Shown: positions 1 to 7,419 of the stretch, one piece after another
How the letters are laid out: every line of letters starts with the position of its first letter
Position numbering within the stretch: the first letter of the stretch is position 1
Made by a program: the position numbers and the translations under genes
Assembly (NCBI GenBank): GCA_003670925.1
Contig: QWQG01000031.1
Coordinates: 1 to 36,881 of the forward strand
Reading direction: 5' to 3'
DNA length: 36,881 nt
DNA from: Planctomycetota bacterium
Lineage (GTDB): Bacteria > Planctomycetota > Planctomycetia > Planctomycetales > Planctomycetaceae
The notes under the pieces: generated by a model
What the model was told of the DNA's origin: nothing
Seen by the model: the letters and a program-made list of their open reading frames with translations, nothing else
Databases searched by the model: none

Positions 1-275
1 ATCTCCGTGGCTCGAACTTTGATCGGAACGTCTGGTACCCGATCCGTGACAGTGTCGGCATTCCTGATACCTTCGTTTTCCATGATCTTCGTCATACGCA
101 AGCCAGTCTAATGCTGGCGGCGGGCGTGGATCTTAAGGTAATTCAGAAACGATTGGGGCATGCAGACTTCGCCACGACAGCGAACACGTACTCGCATTTG
201 CTCCAGAATGCTCAAAACGATGCGGTTGATAAGTTGGCGGCGATGATGTCGAAAGCACGAAAAAAGCCGACGTAA
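1..275 (+). CDS. Tyrosine recombinase/integrase, C-terminal fragment
   Basis: This is the last 90 or so codons of a site-specific recombinase; the 5' part lies outside the window and the reading frame is open to the left edge (codons start at position 3). The translation shows the hallmark HDLRHT box (His-x-x-Arg), then a LGH box and the nucleophile tyrosine in NTYSHL, followed by a basic tail ending KKPT. These are the C-terminal catalytic residues of the phage-integrase family, which cuts and rejoins DNA at attachment sites. The gene stops about 90 bases from the 3' end of a tRNA-Arg gene on the other strand, the usual arrangement for an integrase of an element inserted at a tRNA. I infer that an integrated element extends to the left of the window. 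The family is certain; activity cannot be judged from a fragment. Confidence 0.93.
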   Translation, partial: LRGSNFDRNVWYPIRDSVGIPDTFVFHDLRHTQASLMLAAGVDLKVIQKRLGHADFATTANTYSHLLQNAQNDAVDKLAAMMSKARKKPT

Positions 276-284
276 AAAAAGCTG

Positions 285-310
285 GTTGGTGTCAAACGTT
301 GGTGTCAAAT
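285..310. repeat. Short tandem direct repeat TTGGTGTCAAA
   Basis: The 11-mer TTGGTGTCAAA occurs twice in direct orientation, separated by two bases, just after the integrase stop codon and before the terminator. Its place between an integrase and a tRNA 3' end would suit an integrase arm-type or core recombination site, but that is inference. It could also be chance. Confidence 0.4.
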
Positions 311-318
311 AAAAACAA

Positions 319-363
319 AAAAAGCCAGTGTAACCGTTTGAGGCGGTAAAACACTGGCTTTTT
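319..363. terminator. Bidirectional intrinsic terminator
   Basis: A 13-base inverted repeat (AAAAAGCCAGTGT paired with ACACTGGCTTTTT) encloses a 19-base loop that itself holds a smaller ACCG/CGGT stem. It is flanked by A-runs on the left and T-runs on the right, so it can terminate transcription in both directions. It lies between the rightward integrase and the leftward tRNA-Arg and would insulate the two. Confidence 0.85.
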
Positions 364-367
364 TCAA

Positions 368-441
<74 letters not shown>

Positions 442-448
442 TTGGTTT

Positions 449-475
449 ACGCAGGCTTGTTCATCGCGCCTGCGT
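449..475 (-). other. Perfect 8-bp hairpin in the tRNA-Arg 5' leader
   Basis: ACGCAGGC and GCCTGCGT form a perfect 8-bp stem with an 11-base loop, placed between the predicted promoter and the mature tRNA 5' end. It would be part of the primary transcript removed by RNase P. A role in processing is inference; no T-run follows, so it is not a terminator. Confidence 0.45.
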
Positions 476-483
476 GGGGAAGG

Positions 484-511
484 AGTTTAGCTTTGAGGGG
501 ATAATTCGCAA
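484..511 (-). promoter_or_regulatory. Predicted sigma70-type promoter of tRNA-Arg
   Basis: On the minus strand TTGCGA and TAAACT are separated by 16 bases and lie about 42 bases upstream of the tRNA 5' end. The -35 hexamer TTGCGA is identical to that of the tRNA-Pro promoter further along, which supports the call. No start site has been measured. Confidence 0.45.
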
Positions 512-614
512 GTTGCTTGGGGTCAGGACCGTCACTCAGAGAAAAAGTTCGTACTTTGAGAAGAGTGTTACCCCTGCTTGGATTGCGTCAAACGTGGCGG
601 AGCGGCTGGAATTC

Positions 615-914
615 CTAAAATATGCCAAGCATGTCTTTTGCATCGTCGGTCATGCGATCTGGTGTCCATGGAGGTGACAATGTGATTGTGATTGTGGCTT
701 CATCGACGTCTTCAAGTCGTTCCAATGCCATTTTGGCCTGTTGGACAATCTGTGGGCCAGCAGGGCAGGCGGGGCTGGTGAGCGTCATTTCGACTGCGAC
801 TTTGCGGTCTTCTTCGTTGACGGCATAAATCAGGCCAAGATCAACAATGTTGACCATCAATTCCGGGTCAATCACCTGCTTTAGGGCCTCAATGAGTTCT
901 TCAGCTGTTGCCAT
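615..914 (-). CDS. SufT/PaaD-like (MIP18 family, DUF59) Fe-S assembly protein
   Basis: A 99-residue single-domain protein of the MIP18/DUF59 family, which helps insert iron-sulfur clusters into client proteins. The N-terminal EALKQVIDPELMVNIVDLGL block and the LTSPACPAGP loop with its conserved cysteine are the family signature. A GGGAGA ribosome binding site sits seven bases before the ATG. Upstream on the same strand, about 70 bases away, is a Rieske ferredoxin, so the two form a small Fe-S operon. In many bacteria such genes sit at the end of suf operons; no sufBCD is visible here. The exact client is unknown. Family call is firm; the symbol sufT is not assigned because paaD-type paralogues look alike. 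Confidence 0.9.
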   Translation of the reverse strand: MATAEELIEALKQVIDPELMVNIVDLGLIYAVNEEDRKVAVEMTLTSPACPAGPQIVQQAKMALERLEDVDEATITITLSPPWTPDRMTDDAKDMLGIF

Positions 915-983
915 GCGCGGTCTCCCTTGATGAAAAAAGGCTGGGAAGGAACATGTTTTCGATCGGTACTTCAGTGGCAGATT

Positions 984-1286
984 TTAAGGCAATTCGGCCC
1001 AAACAGCGGCGTCGCGGATTTCGGTGCGAAACACGCGAATTGGGTCTGTGGCGGGCATACAGAGTGCTTTTCCCGTCTTGAGGTCAAAGCGGGCAGCGTG
1101 CCTTGAGCAGACGATTGAACAGTCCTGAAGAGGTCCTTCTGTTAACGGCTGTCCGTCATGCGAACAAACGTCTTCGATGACAAAATAATCCGATTCGATT
1201 CGGATCACAAGAGCTGGAATATCATCCACGAAAACACTGCGGCGTTCTCCGGACTGCAACTCATCCGTTCCAATGACTCGTTCCAT
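984..1286 (-). CDS. Rieske [2Fe-2S] ferredoxin-like protein
   Basis: A 100-residue soluble electron carrier. Two ligand motifs are seen: C-x-H in DVCSHDG near residue 41 and C-x-x-H in VCSRHAARFD about 18 residues later, the two-cysteine, two-histidine set that binds a Rieske cluster. No membrane anchor or signal peptide is present, which fits the small cytoplasmic ferredoxin type (nitrite reductase small-subunit-like, dioxygenase ferredoxin-like) rather than the bc1 type. AAAGGAGA lies five bases before the ATG. It is first in the leftward pair with the DUF59 protein. Redox partner unknown. Confidence 0.92.
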   Translation of the reverse strand: MERVIGTDELQSGERRSVFVDDIPALVIRIESDYFVIEDVCSHDGQPLTEGPLQDCSIVCSRHAARFDLKTGKALCMPATDPIRVFRTEIRDAAVWAELP

Positions 1287-1631
1287 TTTTCTCCTTTATC
1301 GTGTCGAAATGTCAGGGGACTGACTCGTCATAGCACGGCACGGCGGTTACGACTCGTGGATCGTGCAGCGGTAGTATAGTCGGGACACGCCGCCAAATCA
1401 CAAGGTGAGAAGCCTTCCGTAAACAAGTTCGTAAATTCTGGATGTTGCTAGGATTTCAGTTGTCGATTGAATATGGCACGCTTTTCGCATTTGCGGGAGT
1501 ATGCCGGTTTTTCGGGCGAATCATCAGCCAGAATGGCGTTTTTTAATTGTCATCTTTGTCAAACTGCGCGTTTGAACGGTAAGCTAGTAGAAGTTACAGC
1601 GTTCCCGACAACTGTTTGTGGAAGTTTTGCC
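1287..1631. other. Intergenic region between Rieske and first tatA-like gene
   Basis: This stretch separates divergent genes and must hold the promoters of both. An open frame runs into the tatA-like gene from upstream (from 1467), but the extra 55 residues have no TatA similarity and are probably not translated. I see no RNA gene, repeat or strong promoter match here. Confidence 0.5.
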
Positions 1632-1841
1632 ATGATCAATTCGATTCTTGAAACAATGCTTCAGCCCACGCTGGCATGGGCTCCGGGAGCGATGGAATTA
1701 GTCATCGTACTCGTCATCGTGATGGTTCTGTTCGGCAATCGCTTACCGGGAACCATGCGATCGCTTGGTCAGAGTCTCGTGCAGTTCAAAAAGGGGATGC
1801 GTGAAAACGATGATGATACGTCAAATGACAAACTTCCGTAG
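1632..1841 (+). CDS. TatA/TatB-like twin-arginine translocase subunit (first of two)
   Basis: A 69-residue protein starting MINSILETML. It has one hydrophobic helix (ELVIVLVIVMVLFG, roughly residues 22-35), then the hinge and amphipathic helix with LGQSLVQFKKGM and an acidic tail, the plan of TatA/TatB proteins that form the pore of the twin-arginine export system. The family FG hinge motif is present (LFGNRLP). I chose the internal ATG at 1632 because the longer open frame adds residues unlike the family. It lies 34 bases upstream of a second TatA-like gene. Whether it acts as TatA or TatB cannot be decided. Confidence 0.88.
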   Translation: MINSILETMLQPTLAWAPGAMELVIVLVIVMVLFGNRLPGTMRSLGQSLVQFKKGMRENDDDTSNDKLP

Positions 1842-1875
1842 GTCGTTATTTTTGTGTTGAAAGGAAGTCACTGCC

Positions 1876-2175
1876 ATGGGATTTTTGCCTGGTGTTGGTA
1901 CGCCTGAACTGATCATTGTCGGAATCATTGCGTTGTTGCTGTTCGGCAGAAATCTGCCCAACGTCGCTCGCAATGCGGGCAAGAGTTTTGCCGAATTCAA
2001 GAAGGGGATCTCCGGGTTTCAGGATGAAATCCACAAGGCTTCACGCGATGTCGAAAAGACGATTACCTATAACCCGTCATCCTCGAAATCGACGGACGAA
2101 TCTCGGCCAAAGCTGACGCAAGTTGAAACATCAAACGACGATGATTTCTCTGCCCCCAAGTTCGATCTCGGTTAA
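1876..2175 (+). CDS. tatA: TatA-like twin-arginine translocase subunit (second of two)
   Basis: A 99-residue protein with a short periplasmic N-terminus (MGFLPGVGTPE), one transmembrane helix (LIIVGIIALLLFG), the FGRNLPNVARNAGKS hinge and amphipathic segment, the FKKGI motif and a long acidic, Ser/Thr-rich tail. This is the classical TatA plan for the protein-conducting part of the Tat system in the cytoplasmic membrane. The tandem pair with the preceding gene suggests a TatA/TatB- or TatA/TatE-like set; tatC is not in the window. The gene ends 41 bases before the stop of the convergent folC. Confidence 0.92.
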   Translation: MGFLPGVGTPELIIVGIIALLLFGRNLPNVARNAGKSFAEFKKGISGFQDEIHKASRDVEKTITYNPSSSKSTDESRPKLTQVETSNDDDFSAPKFDLG

Positions 2176-2216
2176 GGCTTGGCGAGACGACAGGCACCGG
2201 TATTTCAGCCGCGAAT

Positions 2217-3590
2217 TTATGTCAGCAACGACCGGACTTCCGACGCCAAAAAAATCGAACCGGTAACGACCACCAAGCCGGCCTGCCCTGCGAGTTCTCG
2301 GGCATGCAAAACAGCAGTTTCAGGATTTTGCGCGACGTGGCAGCGTGTCGCAGGGCGACTGTCATGGTGCAACTCTGCTGCAATCGACAAGAGTTCCTCC
2401 GGTGGCCGACTGCGGGGATTTCCCATAAACCGCGTGAAGACCACGTCGTCGAAGTGCGGACGAATGATCTCAATCATACAGTCCGCGTCCTTGTCTGAGG
2501 CCGCGGCAAAGACGAGCACGCGGCGGCGATTTGACCATTCCGATCCAGTCAAAACGTTGGCGACGGCTTTCATCGAATCCGGGTTATGAGCTGCGTCTAG
2601 CACGATCGTAGGATGCTGATCGAACACTTCAAAACGCAACGGCCAGTGCGTCGTGCGTAAACCATGGGAAACCGCGGCATCGTTGATTTGCCCATATCCG
2701 GCATCCCGTAATAGTTCCGCCGTCATCACCGCCAGGCTGGCATTATGCGCCTGATGTTGCCCCAGTAACGGAATTGTGAGGGCGTCGTAGTTTCTAGTTG
2801 GTGTCACGACGCAGATTTTCTGCGATCGTGGGCGAGCGCTGAGTTGATTGTCAGGATGATCGACGTGCCACGCAAACTCGCGGCCACAAATGAATTGGCG
2901 GCAACCGAGTGCCTGTGCATGAGTCGTAACGACAATGTCTGCAACTTCTGGTAATTGTCCCTGCACGACGGGAACACCTGCCTTTAGAATGCCCGCCTTT
3001 TCCGCAGCGATCAGACTCAGCGTGTCACCCAGAATGTGGGTATGATCTAGGCCAATGCTGGTAATCACGGTGACCAGAGGACGGCAGACATTGGTGCAGT
3101 CTAGGCGGCCGCCAAGTCCTGTCTCAAGGACGGCAATTTCGACACCTTCCTCGTCAAACAGCATCCACGCCAGCAGTGTCGTGATTTCAAAAAACGTGGG
3201 AATGCGGTCGCTTGTTTCCAATTCTGATTCGTGGAGCATTTCAGCCAACTTCGACACAAGCCGAGTCAACTGATCGGGATGCGGCATGCGTCCAGAGACG
3301 CGCATGCGTTCTTCGAATTGTGCGATATGGGGTGATGTAAACAGGCCCGCACGAATGCCTGATGCCTGCAGGATGGAATCGACCATGGCCGCAGTTGATC
3401 CCTTACCCTTGGTGCCGGCAATATGAATCGCGGGAATCCGTTCCTGCGGGGAACCGATGCGTTTTAGCAAACGCTCGATGCGTTCTAGCCGAAATGGATT
3501 GAGCGCAGGCGTTGGTCGGATACGTTCGTAATCGATACGGTCGTACAGCCATTGAACGGCATCGTCGCGATTGTTGATCGCTGTAAACAA
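2217..3590 (-). CDS. folC: Bifunctional folylpolyglutamate synthase/dihydrofolate synthase
   Basis: A 457-residue Mur-ligase-family enzyme that uses ATP to add glutamate to dihydropteroate (making dihydrofolate) and to extend the polyglutamate tail of reduced folates in the cytoplasm. Seen in order: the P-loop GTKGKGST at residues 59-66, the LFTSPHI folate-loop motif, VTSIGLDHTHILGDT followed by IAAEKAGI, and the C-terminal VLDAAHNPDS motif. Length fits the family (about 420-460). It is transcribed alone on the minus strand, convergent with the tatA pair and divergent from the secreted hydrolase. Confidence 0.96.
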   Translation of the reverse strand: MFTAINNRDDAVQWLYDRIDYERIRPTPALNPFRLERIERLLKRIGSPQERIPAIHIAGTKGKGSTAAMVDSILQASGIRAGLFTSPHIAQFEERMRVSGRMPHPDQLTRLVSKLAEMLHESELETSDRIPTFFEITTLLAWMLFDEEGVEIAVLETGLGGRLDCTNVCRPLVTVITSIGLDHTHILGDTLSLIAAEKAGILKAGVPVVQGQLPEVADIVVTTHAQALGCRQFICGREFAWHVDHPDNQLSARPRSQKICVVTPTRNYDALTIPLLGQHQAHNASLAVMTAELLRDAGYGQINDAAVSHGLRTTHWPLRFEVFDQHPTIVLDAAHNPDSMKAVANVLTGSEWSNRRRVLVFAAASDKDADCMIEIIRPHFDDVVFTRFMGNPRSRPPEELLSIAAELHHDSRPATRCHVAQNPETAVLHARELAGQAGLVVVTGSIFLASEVRSLLT

Positions 3591-3747
3591 TGGATTTTTC
3601 CGAAGTAAGGCGGCGAAAATAGTGATGTAGCGGCAGCCCAGTTGGCGGTCATATCGCAGAATTTCAGCGATTGGTCAAGGTGCCGCCCATTTGACTTCAC
3701 AACCTTGGTCTTCATACTGAGCCAAGACTGTTACGATTTGTTGGTTT

Positions 3748-3753
3748 GGGAGG
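3748..3753 (+). promoter_or_regulatory. Ribosome binding site fixing the start of the secreted hydrolase
   Basis: GGGAGG lies seven bases before the ATG at 3761. A TTG at 3746 would extend the protein by five residues but would overlap this site and has none of its own, so the ATG is preferred. Confidence 0.75.
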
Positions 3754-3760
3754 CCGTCTA

Positions 3761-5836
3761 ATGTTGCGGAAACTTTGCTCGATAATAAACCCCGTGCTCG
3801 TCGCAGGGGCGTTCTTCTGCCTGCTGCTGCCGGCGTTTGCGGACGGACTGCAGGACAACATCCCCGAAAACGTTCGCCGCGTTCCGGAACTCGGCGTCGC
3901 AGTGCCGGACGATCGAGCGGCCTCAATGCGAACCTCGCTGGGGCAGCTTCAGGAGAAAATCGCCGCGATCAAGGCTACCAACGATGCCACGAAGACGGCC
4001 TTGCTGTCCGATGTCATGATCTTCGAACGAGCCGTCCGGTGTGCTCTGGACTACAACGAGTTTTTCGACGTTAAGGAATTCGACAAGGCCGATGCTCTGC
4101 TTGCAGAAGGCGCAAAGCGAGCCGATCAGTTGATCGCGGGCAAGCCTGAATGGATAACTCAAAAGGGACTTGTCGTGCGCGGCTACATCAGCCGCATCGA
4201 CGACACCGTGCAGCCGTATGGCCTGGTGATTCCGCCAACGTACGCCATCGATCACAGCGTGCCGACGCGCTGCGACATCTGGTTTCACGGTCGAGGTGAA
4301 AAGCTGAGCGAAGTCAATTTTCTGTGGGACCGCATGAAGAACCCCGGCGAGTTCACTCCGGATCACACGATCATGCTGCATCCCTACGGCCGTTACTGCA
4401 ATGCGTTCAAATTCGCAGGTGAAATCGATGTGCTGGAAGCTCTGGAAGATGTTCAAAAGCATTATCGCATCGACGAAGACCGCATCAGCGTCCGAGGTTT
4501 CTCGATGGGTGGCGCGGCCTGCTGGCAGTTCGCGACTCACTATTCCGACCGCTGGTTCGCCGCTAATCCGGGAGCAGGGTTTTCTGAGACTCCTCAGTTT
4601 CTGAAAGTGTTTCAGAAGGAGGAACTCAAACCGACACCTTGGGAACAGAAATTGTGGAATCTCTATGACTGCGACAAATGGGCCTTGAATCTGACTCACT
4701 GCCCGACGATTGCATACAGCGGCGAGAATGATTCACAGAAGCAGGCGGCGGATGTTATGGAGAAGGCAATGGGGGAGGGGCTCGTAATCCGACTGCGGCA
4801 CATCATCGGCAAAGGCATGGGACACAGATACGATGCAGTGTCGAAACATGTCATCGACGCCAGTCTCAACGAATTGGCAATGCACGGCCGACGCTCATAT
4901 CGCGCTTTCTGGTTCACGACGTATTCCCTCAGATACAACAAAGCGGATTGGGTGACAGTAAATGCACTTGGTGAGCATTGGGCACCAGCAACGTTGTACG
5001 CATCGTTGGACGAAACACTACCCACAGCGAGTGTGCTCACTGTTGCGATTTTTCCTAATATCAATGATTTTACGATCCAACTCCCAGCAGGGACACTTTC
5101 ACCTCAAAGCGAGCTAGTCGTTCTTATCAACTCGTTGGGAGACGACGGCGAGCCCATAAATGGGGGAAATGAAGCATTAGAACTTCATCCACTCAGTGAT
5201 GGATCCTTTCAAGCGACATTTCGCATGGACGCCCAGCGAAACTGGGAGGAATCCACCACCACAGAAAGTAGTCTCAAGAAACGCCACAACCTTCAGGGCC
5301 CGATCGACGATGCCTTCATGGATTCCTTCGTGTTCGTGCGTCCCACCGGCATTGCAGCGAATGAAGCTGTCGGCAAGTGGGCAGAGGCTGAGTTGACTCG
5401 TGCTATCGAACATTGGCGACGGCATTTTCGCGGTGACGCGCGAGTTGTCAATGACGTCGATGTGACCGACGAACTGATTCAGTCGGCCAATCTGGTGCTC
5501 TGGGGCGATCCGAAGTCCAACAGCGTGATGGCAAAGATTGCCGATAAGCTGCCGATCCAATGGACCACCGAAAAAATCACGGTCGGCGAGAAGAGTTACG
5601 ATGCTGCCAATCATGCTCCGATTCTGATTCATCCTAACCCGCTGAATCTGAATCGCTATGTCGTGCTCAACAGCAGCTTCACCTTCCGAGAATATGCGTA
5701 TCTCAACAACGCCCGCCAGGTCCCGATGCTCCCGGACTGGGCTGTGATCGATCTCAACACACTACCCAACAACGTCTGGCCCGGAAAAGTTGTCGCTGCC
5801 GATTTTTTTGATGAGCAGTGGCAGTTGAAGCCGTAG
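3761..5836 (+). CDS. Secreted prolyl-oligopeptidase-like alpha/beta hydrolase
   Basis: A 691-residue exported protein. The N-terminus has a basic start followed by a hydrophobic stretch (PVLVAGAFFCLLLPAFA), a Sec signal peptide. The middle is an alpha/beta hydrolase domain of the S9/dienelactone-hydrolase type with nucleophile Ser248 in GFSMGG, likely acid Asp324 in SGENDS and His355 in GMGHRYD. The C-terminal 300 residues look like beta-rich accessory domains and then a segment with a phosphorylase-like ILWGDPKSN block. Planctomycetes carry many such secreted esterases/peptidases; substrate cannot be read from the sequence. It stands alone, divergent from folC. Peptidase versus carbohydrate esterase is undecided. 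Confidence 0.82.
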   Translation: MLRKLCSIINPVLVAGAFFCLLLPAFADGLQDNIPENVRRVPELGVAVPDDRAASMRTSLGQLQEKIAAIKATNDATKTALLSDVMIFERAVRCALDYNEFFDVKEFDKADALLAEGAKRADQLIAGKPEWITQKGLVVRGYISRIDDTVQPYGLVIPPTYAIDHSVPTRCDIWFHGRGEKLSEVNFLWDRMKNPGEFTPDHTIMLHPYGRYCNAFKFAGEIDVLEALEDVQKHYRIDEDRISVRGFSMGGAACWQFATHYSDRWFAANPGAGFSETPQFLKVFQKEELKPTPWEQKLWNLYDCDKWALNLTHCPTIAYSGENDSQKQAADVMEKAMGEGLVIRLRHIIGKGMGHRYDAVSKHVIDASLNELAMHGRRSYRAFWFTTYSLRYNKADWVTVNALGEHWAPATLYASLDETLPTASVLTVAIFPNINDFTIQLPAGTLSPQSELVVLINSLGDDGEPINGGNEALELHPLSDGSFQATFRMDAQRNWEESTTTESSLKKRHNLQGPIDDAFMDSFVFVRPTGIAANEAVGKWAEAELTRAIEHWRRHFRGDARVVNDVDVTDELIQSANLVLWGDPKSNSVMAKIADKLPIQWTTEKITVGEKSYDAANHAPILIHPNPLNLNRYVVLNSSFTFREYAYLNNARQVPMLPDWAVIDLNTLPNNVWPGKVVAADFFDEQWQLKP

Positions 5837-5864
5837 CAGATTGTTTCCGGCGAGCTGCGATTCC

Positions 5865-5926
5865 TGTAGCTTGGACACTCATGTCCGAGATATTGGCTAT
5901 GCGACGGACATGAATGTCCATCCTAT
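5865..5926. repeat. REP-like palindromic element, TGGACA-N-TGTCC family (copy 1)
   Basis: Two imperfect inverted arms, GTAGCTTGGACACTCATGTC and CGGACATGAATGTCCATCC, flank about 15 bases. Each arm also contains its own small GGACA/TGTCC palindrome. The same design, with closely related arms, recurs inside hsdM at 30287-30382. Elements of this kind are abundant between planctomycete genes. Here it lies just before the UbiA-type gene and could form a hairpin in the transcript. Confidence 0.7.
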
Positions 5927-6006
5927 CATTCGATCGTTTTGGCGTGGCAGCCAATCGAACCGTTCCCAACATCAGAAACCAGTCCACTTCCGTGAATCTC
6001 CCAAAC

Positions 6007-6945
6007 ATGACCATGACCTCAACTCAAACAATCGCTTCCAAGGCCACACCACTCACGTGGCTGCGGCTCATGCGGATCCCCACGGTCTTCACGGCATTTT
6101 CCAATATTTTGTGCGGATATTTGATCACCCACAAGTTGCTGCCTGCCGAGCTTCTGCAGCAAACTGAGCTCTGGTTACTGCTGTTCTCGAGCGCCGGGCT
6201 GTATCTGGGTGGCATGGTTCTGAACGATGTCTTCGATGCCGCGCTCGATGCTGTTGAACGGCCGGAACGTCCGATTCCTTCGGGTCGCATTTCACGTACA
6301 GCCGCCGCAATCTTCGGTGCGCTGCTGCTGATGGTCGGTGTTGGTTGTGCGGCAGCAGTCGGGACGGGAAGTCTGTTGACCGCAGGACTCATTGTCGCCG
6401 CCGTGTTGTTGTATGATGGTTATCTGAAATCAACCGTTGTTGCGCCGCTCGGAATGGGGACATGTCGATTCCTCAACCTGATGCTCGGTGCCAGTGCGGC
6501 CACGACGATGACATCTGTTTGGCAGACGACACCAATGACGGTCGCAGCGGCACTTGGGATCTACATCATTGGTGTCACCGTGTTTGCCCGCAACGAGGCA
6601 GGTAAGAGCAGCTCCAGAGGATTGCTCACGGGTATCGGAATTATGCTCTGCGGTATCGGTCTGGACGCATGGCTGGTGAAGGGTTCCGGCGTGGAGAAGG
6701 CCATTGCTGGCAGCCAGATGGCTTTGTTGATCCTTGGGCTGAATATCCTCATGCGGGCTGCGATCGTTGTGGGGAATCCGCAGCCAGTTCGGATTCAGCG
6801 GACGGTGGGGCTGATGCTGTTGTGCATTATCTTTCTGGATGCACTCATGGTGTTTAGTCTGACTGGCGAAGTCAAACACGCCGTGCTGGTCATCATGCTC
6901 ATTGCGCCCGCATCGCTGGTCCGCCGCTTCATTCCGATGAGTTAG
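6007..6945 (+). CDS. UbiA-family prenyltransferase
   Basis: A 312-residue membrane enzyme that transfers an isoprenoid chain to an acceptor. It has about eight to nine hydrophobic helices and the first Asp-rich motif NDVFDAALD (residues 73-81 from this start) followed by RPERPIPSGRIS, which binds Mg2+ and the prenyl diphosphate. The second motif is weaker (YDGYLKS). The open frame begins at 5914, but its first 31 residues are read from the palindromic element and have no family match, so I place the start at 6007 (MTMTSTQ); no clear ribosome binding site decides it. Acceptor (quinone, haem, sugar or other, including EboC-like roles) is unknown; no quinone genes are adjacent. Confidence 0.85.
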   Translation: MTMTSTQTIASKATPLTWLRLMRIPTVFTAFSNILCGYLITHKLLPAELLQQTELWLLLFSSAGLYLGGMVLNDVFDAALDAVERPERPIPSGRISRTAAAIFGALLLMVGVGCAAAVGTGSLLTAGLIVAAVLLYDGYLKSTVVAPLGMGTCRFLNLMLGASAATTMTSVWQTTPMTVAAALGIYIIGVTVFARNEAGKSSSRGLLTGIGIMLCGIGLDAWLVKGSGVEKAIAGSQMALLILGLNILMRAAIVVGNPQPVRIQRTVGLMLLCIIFLDALMVFSLTGEVKHAVLVIMLIAPASLVRRFIPMS

Positions 6946-7419
6946 GTCGATCTCAAAGCAAAAATTTCGGCAGGTTAGTCTTGGGCTGCCAAAAATCGTG
7001 ATTGTTGAGGCGGCTCATTTATCCGGGTTTTGTTCAAAGTTGAAAGTACAACGTTTCGATAAGTTCCTTCTCCGATTTCGGGGAAACGAGGGGCCGGCAG
7101 GCCGGATGAGGGGGTTGTCCCGGAAGGCAGAGTGCGAAACAAGACCCGACACTCTGCCATCTCCATCAATTTGTTTGCGGCGACATTTGCTCATCATCCG
7201 GAGTGCAAACACGCCAACAAATTTTGGGGGAGGGGACACTGTTTGGTCGTTCCCGACAGCACGAATCCTATCCTAAAGATGAACATGCCGTTTTCAGCGG
7301 ATTCGGGACAACTTTGCGGGTGAATTGCAATTCCCCTGCGGAGACTCATAATTCTCCTCCGGTGCGGGAGTTTCAGAGCGTGGTTTGTTTCAGTCAAAAA
7401 ATGGCGGAGAAGTTTGAAG
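6946..7419. other. Long untranslated region before transketolase
   Basis: No convincing gene is found in these 474 bases. The stretch contains a GC-rich self-complementary block (GGCCGGCAGGCC near 7091), a perfect 9-bp stem at 7126-7158, and a purine-rich GGGGGAGGGG at about 7228. It resembles a structured leader or old repeat remnant rather than coding sequence. No known riboswitch class was recognised. Confidence 0.5.
7126..7158. other. Perfect 9-bp hairpin upstream of transketolase
   Basis: GGCAGAGTG pairs with CACTCTGCC across a 15-base loop. No T-run follows. It may be a repeat remnant or a structured RNA element; function unknown. Confidence 0.45.

Noticed and set aside
1467-1631. N-terminal extension of the first TatA-like protein
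   Set aside because: The 55 extra residues do not resemble any TatA and would put the membrane helix far from the N-terminus.
3923-4699. Long antisense open frame (258 codons) opposite the secreted hydrolase
   Set aside because: The plus-strand frame has a signal peptide, catalytic triad and a ribosome binding site; the antisense frame has no recognisable domain and follows from codon bias.
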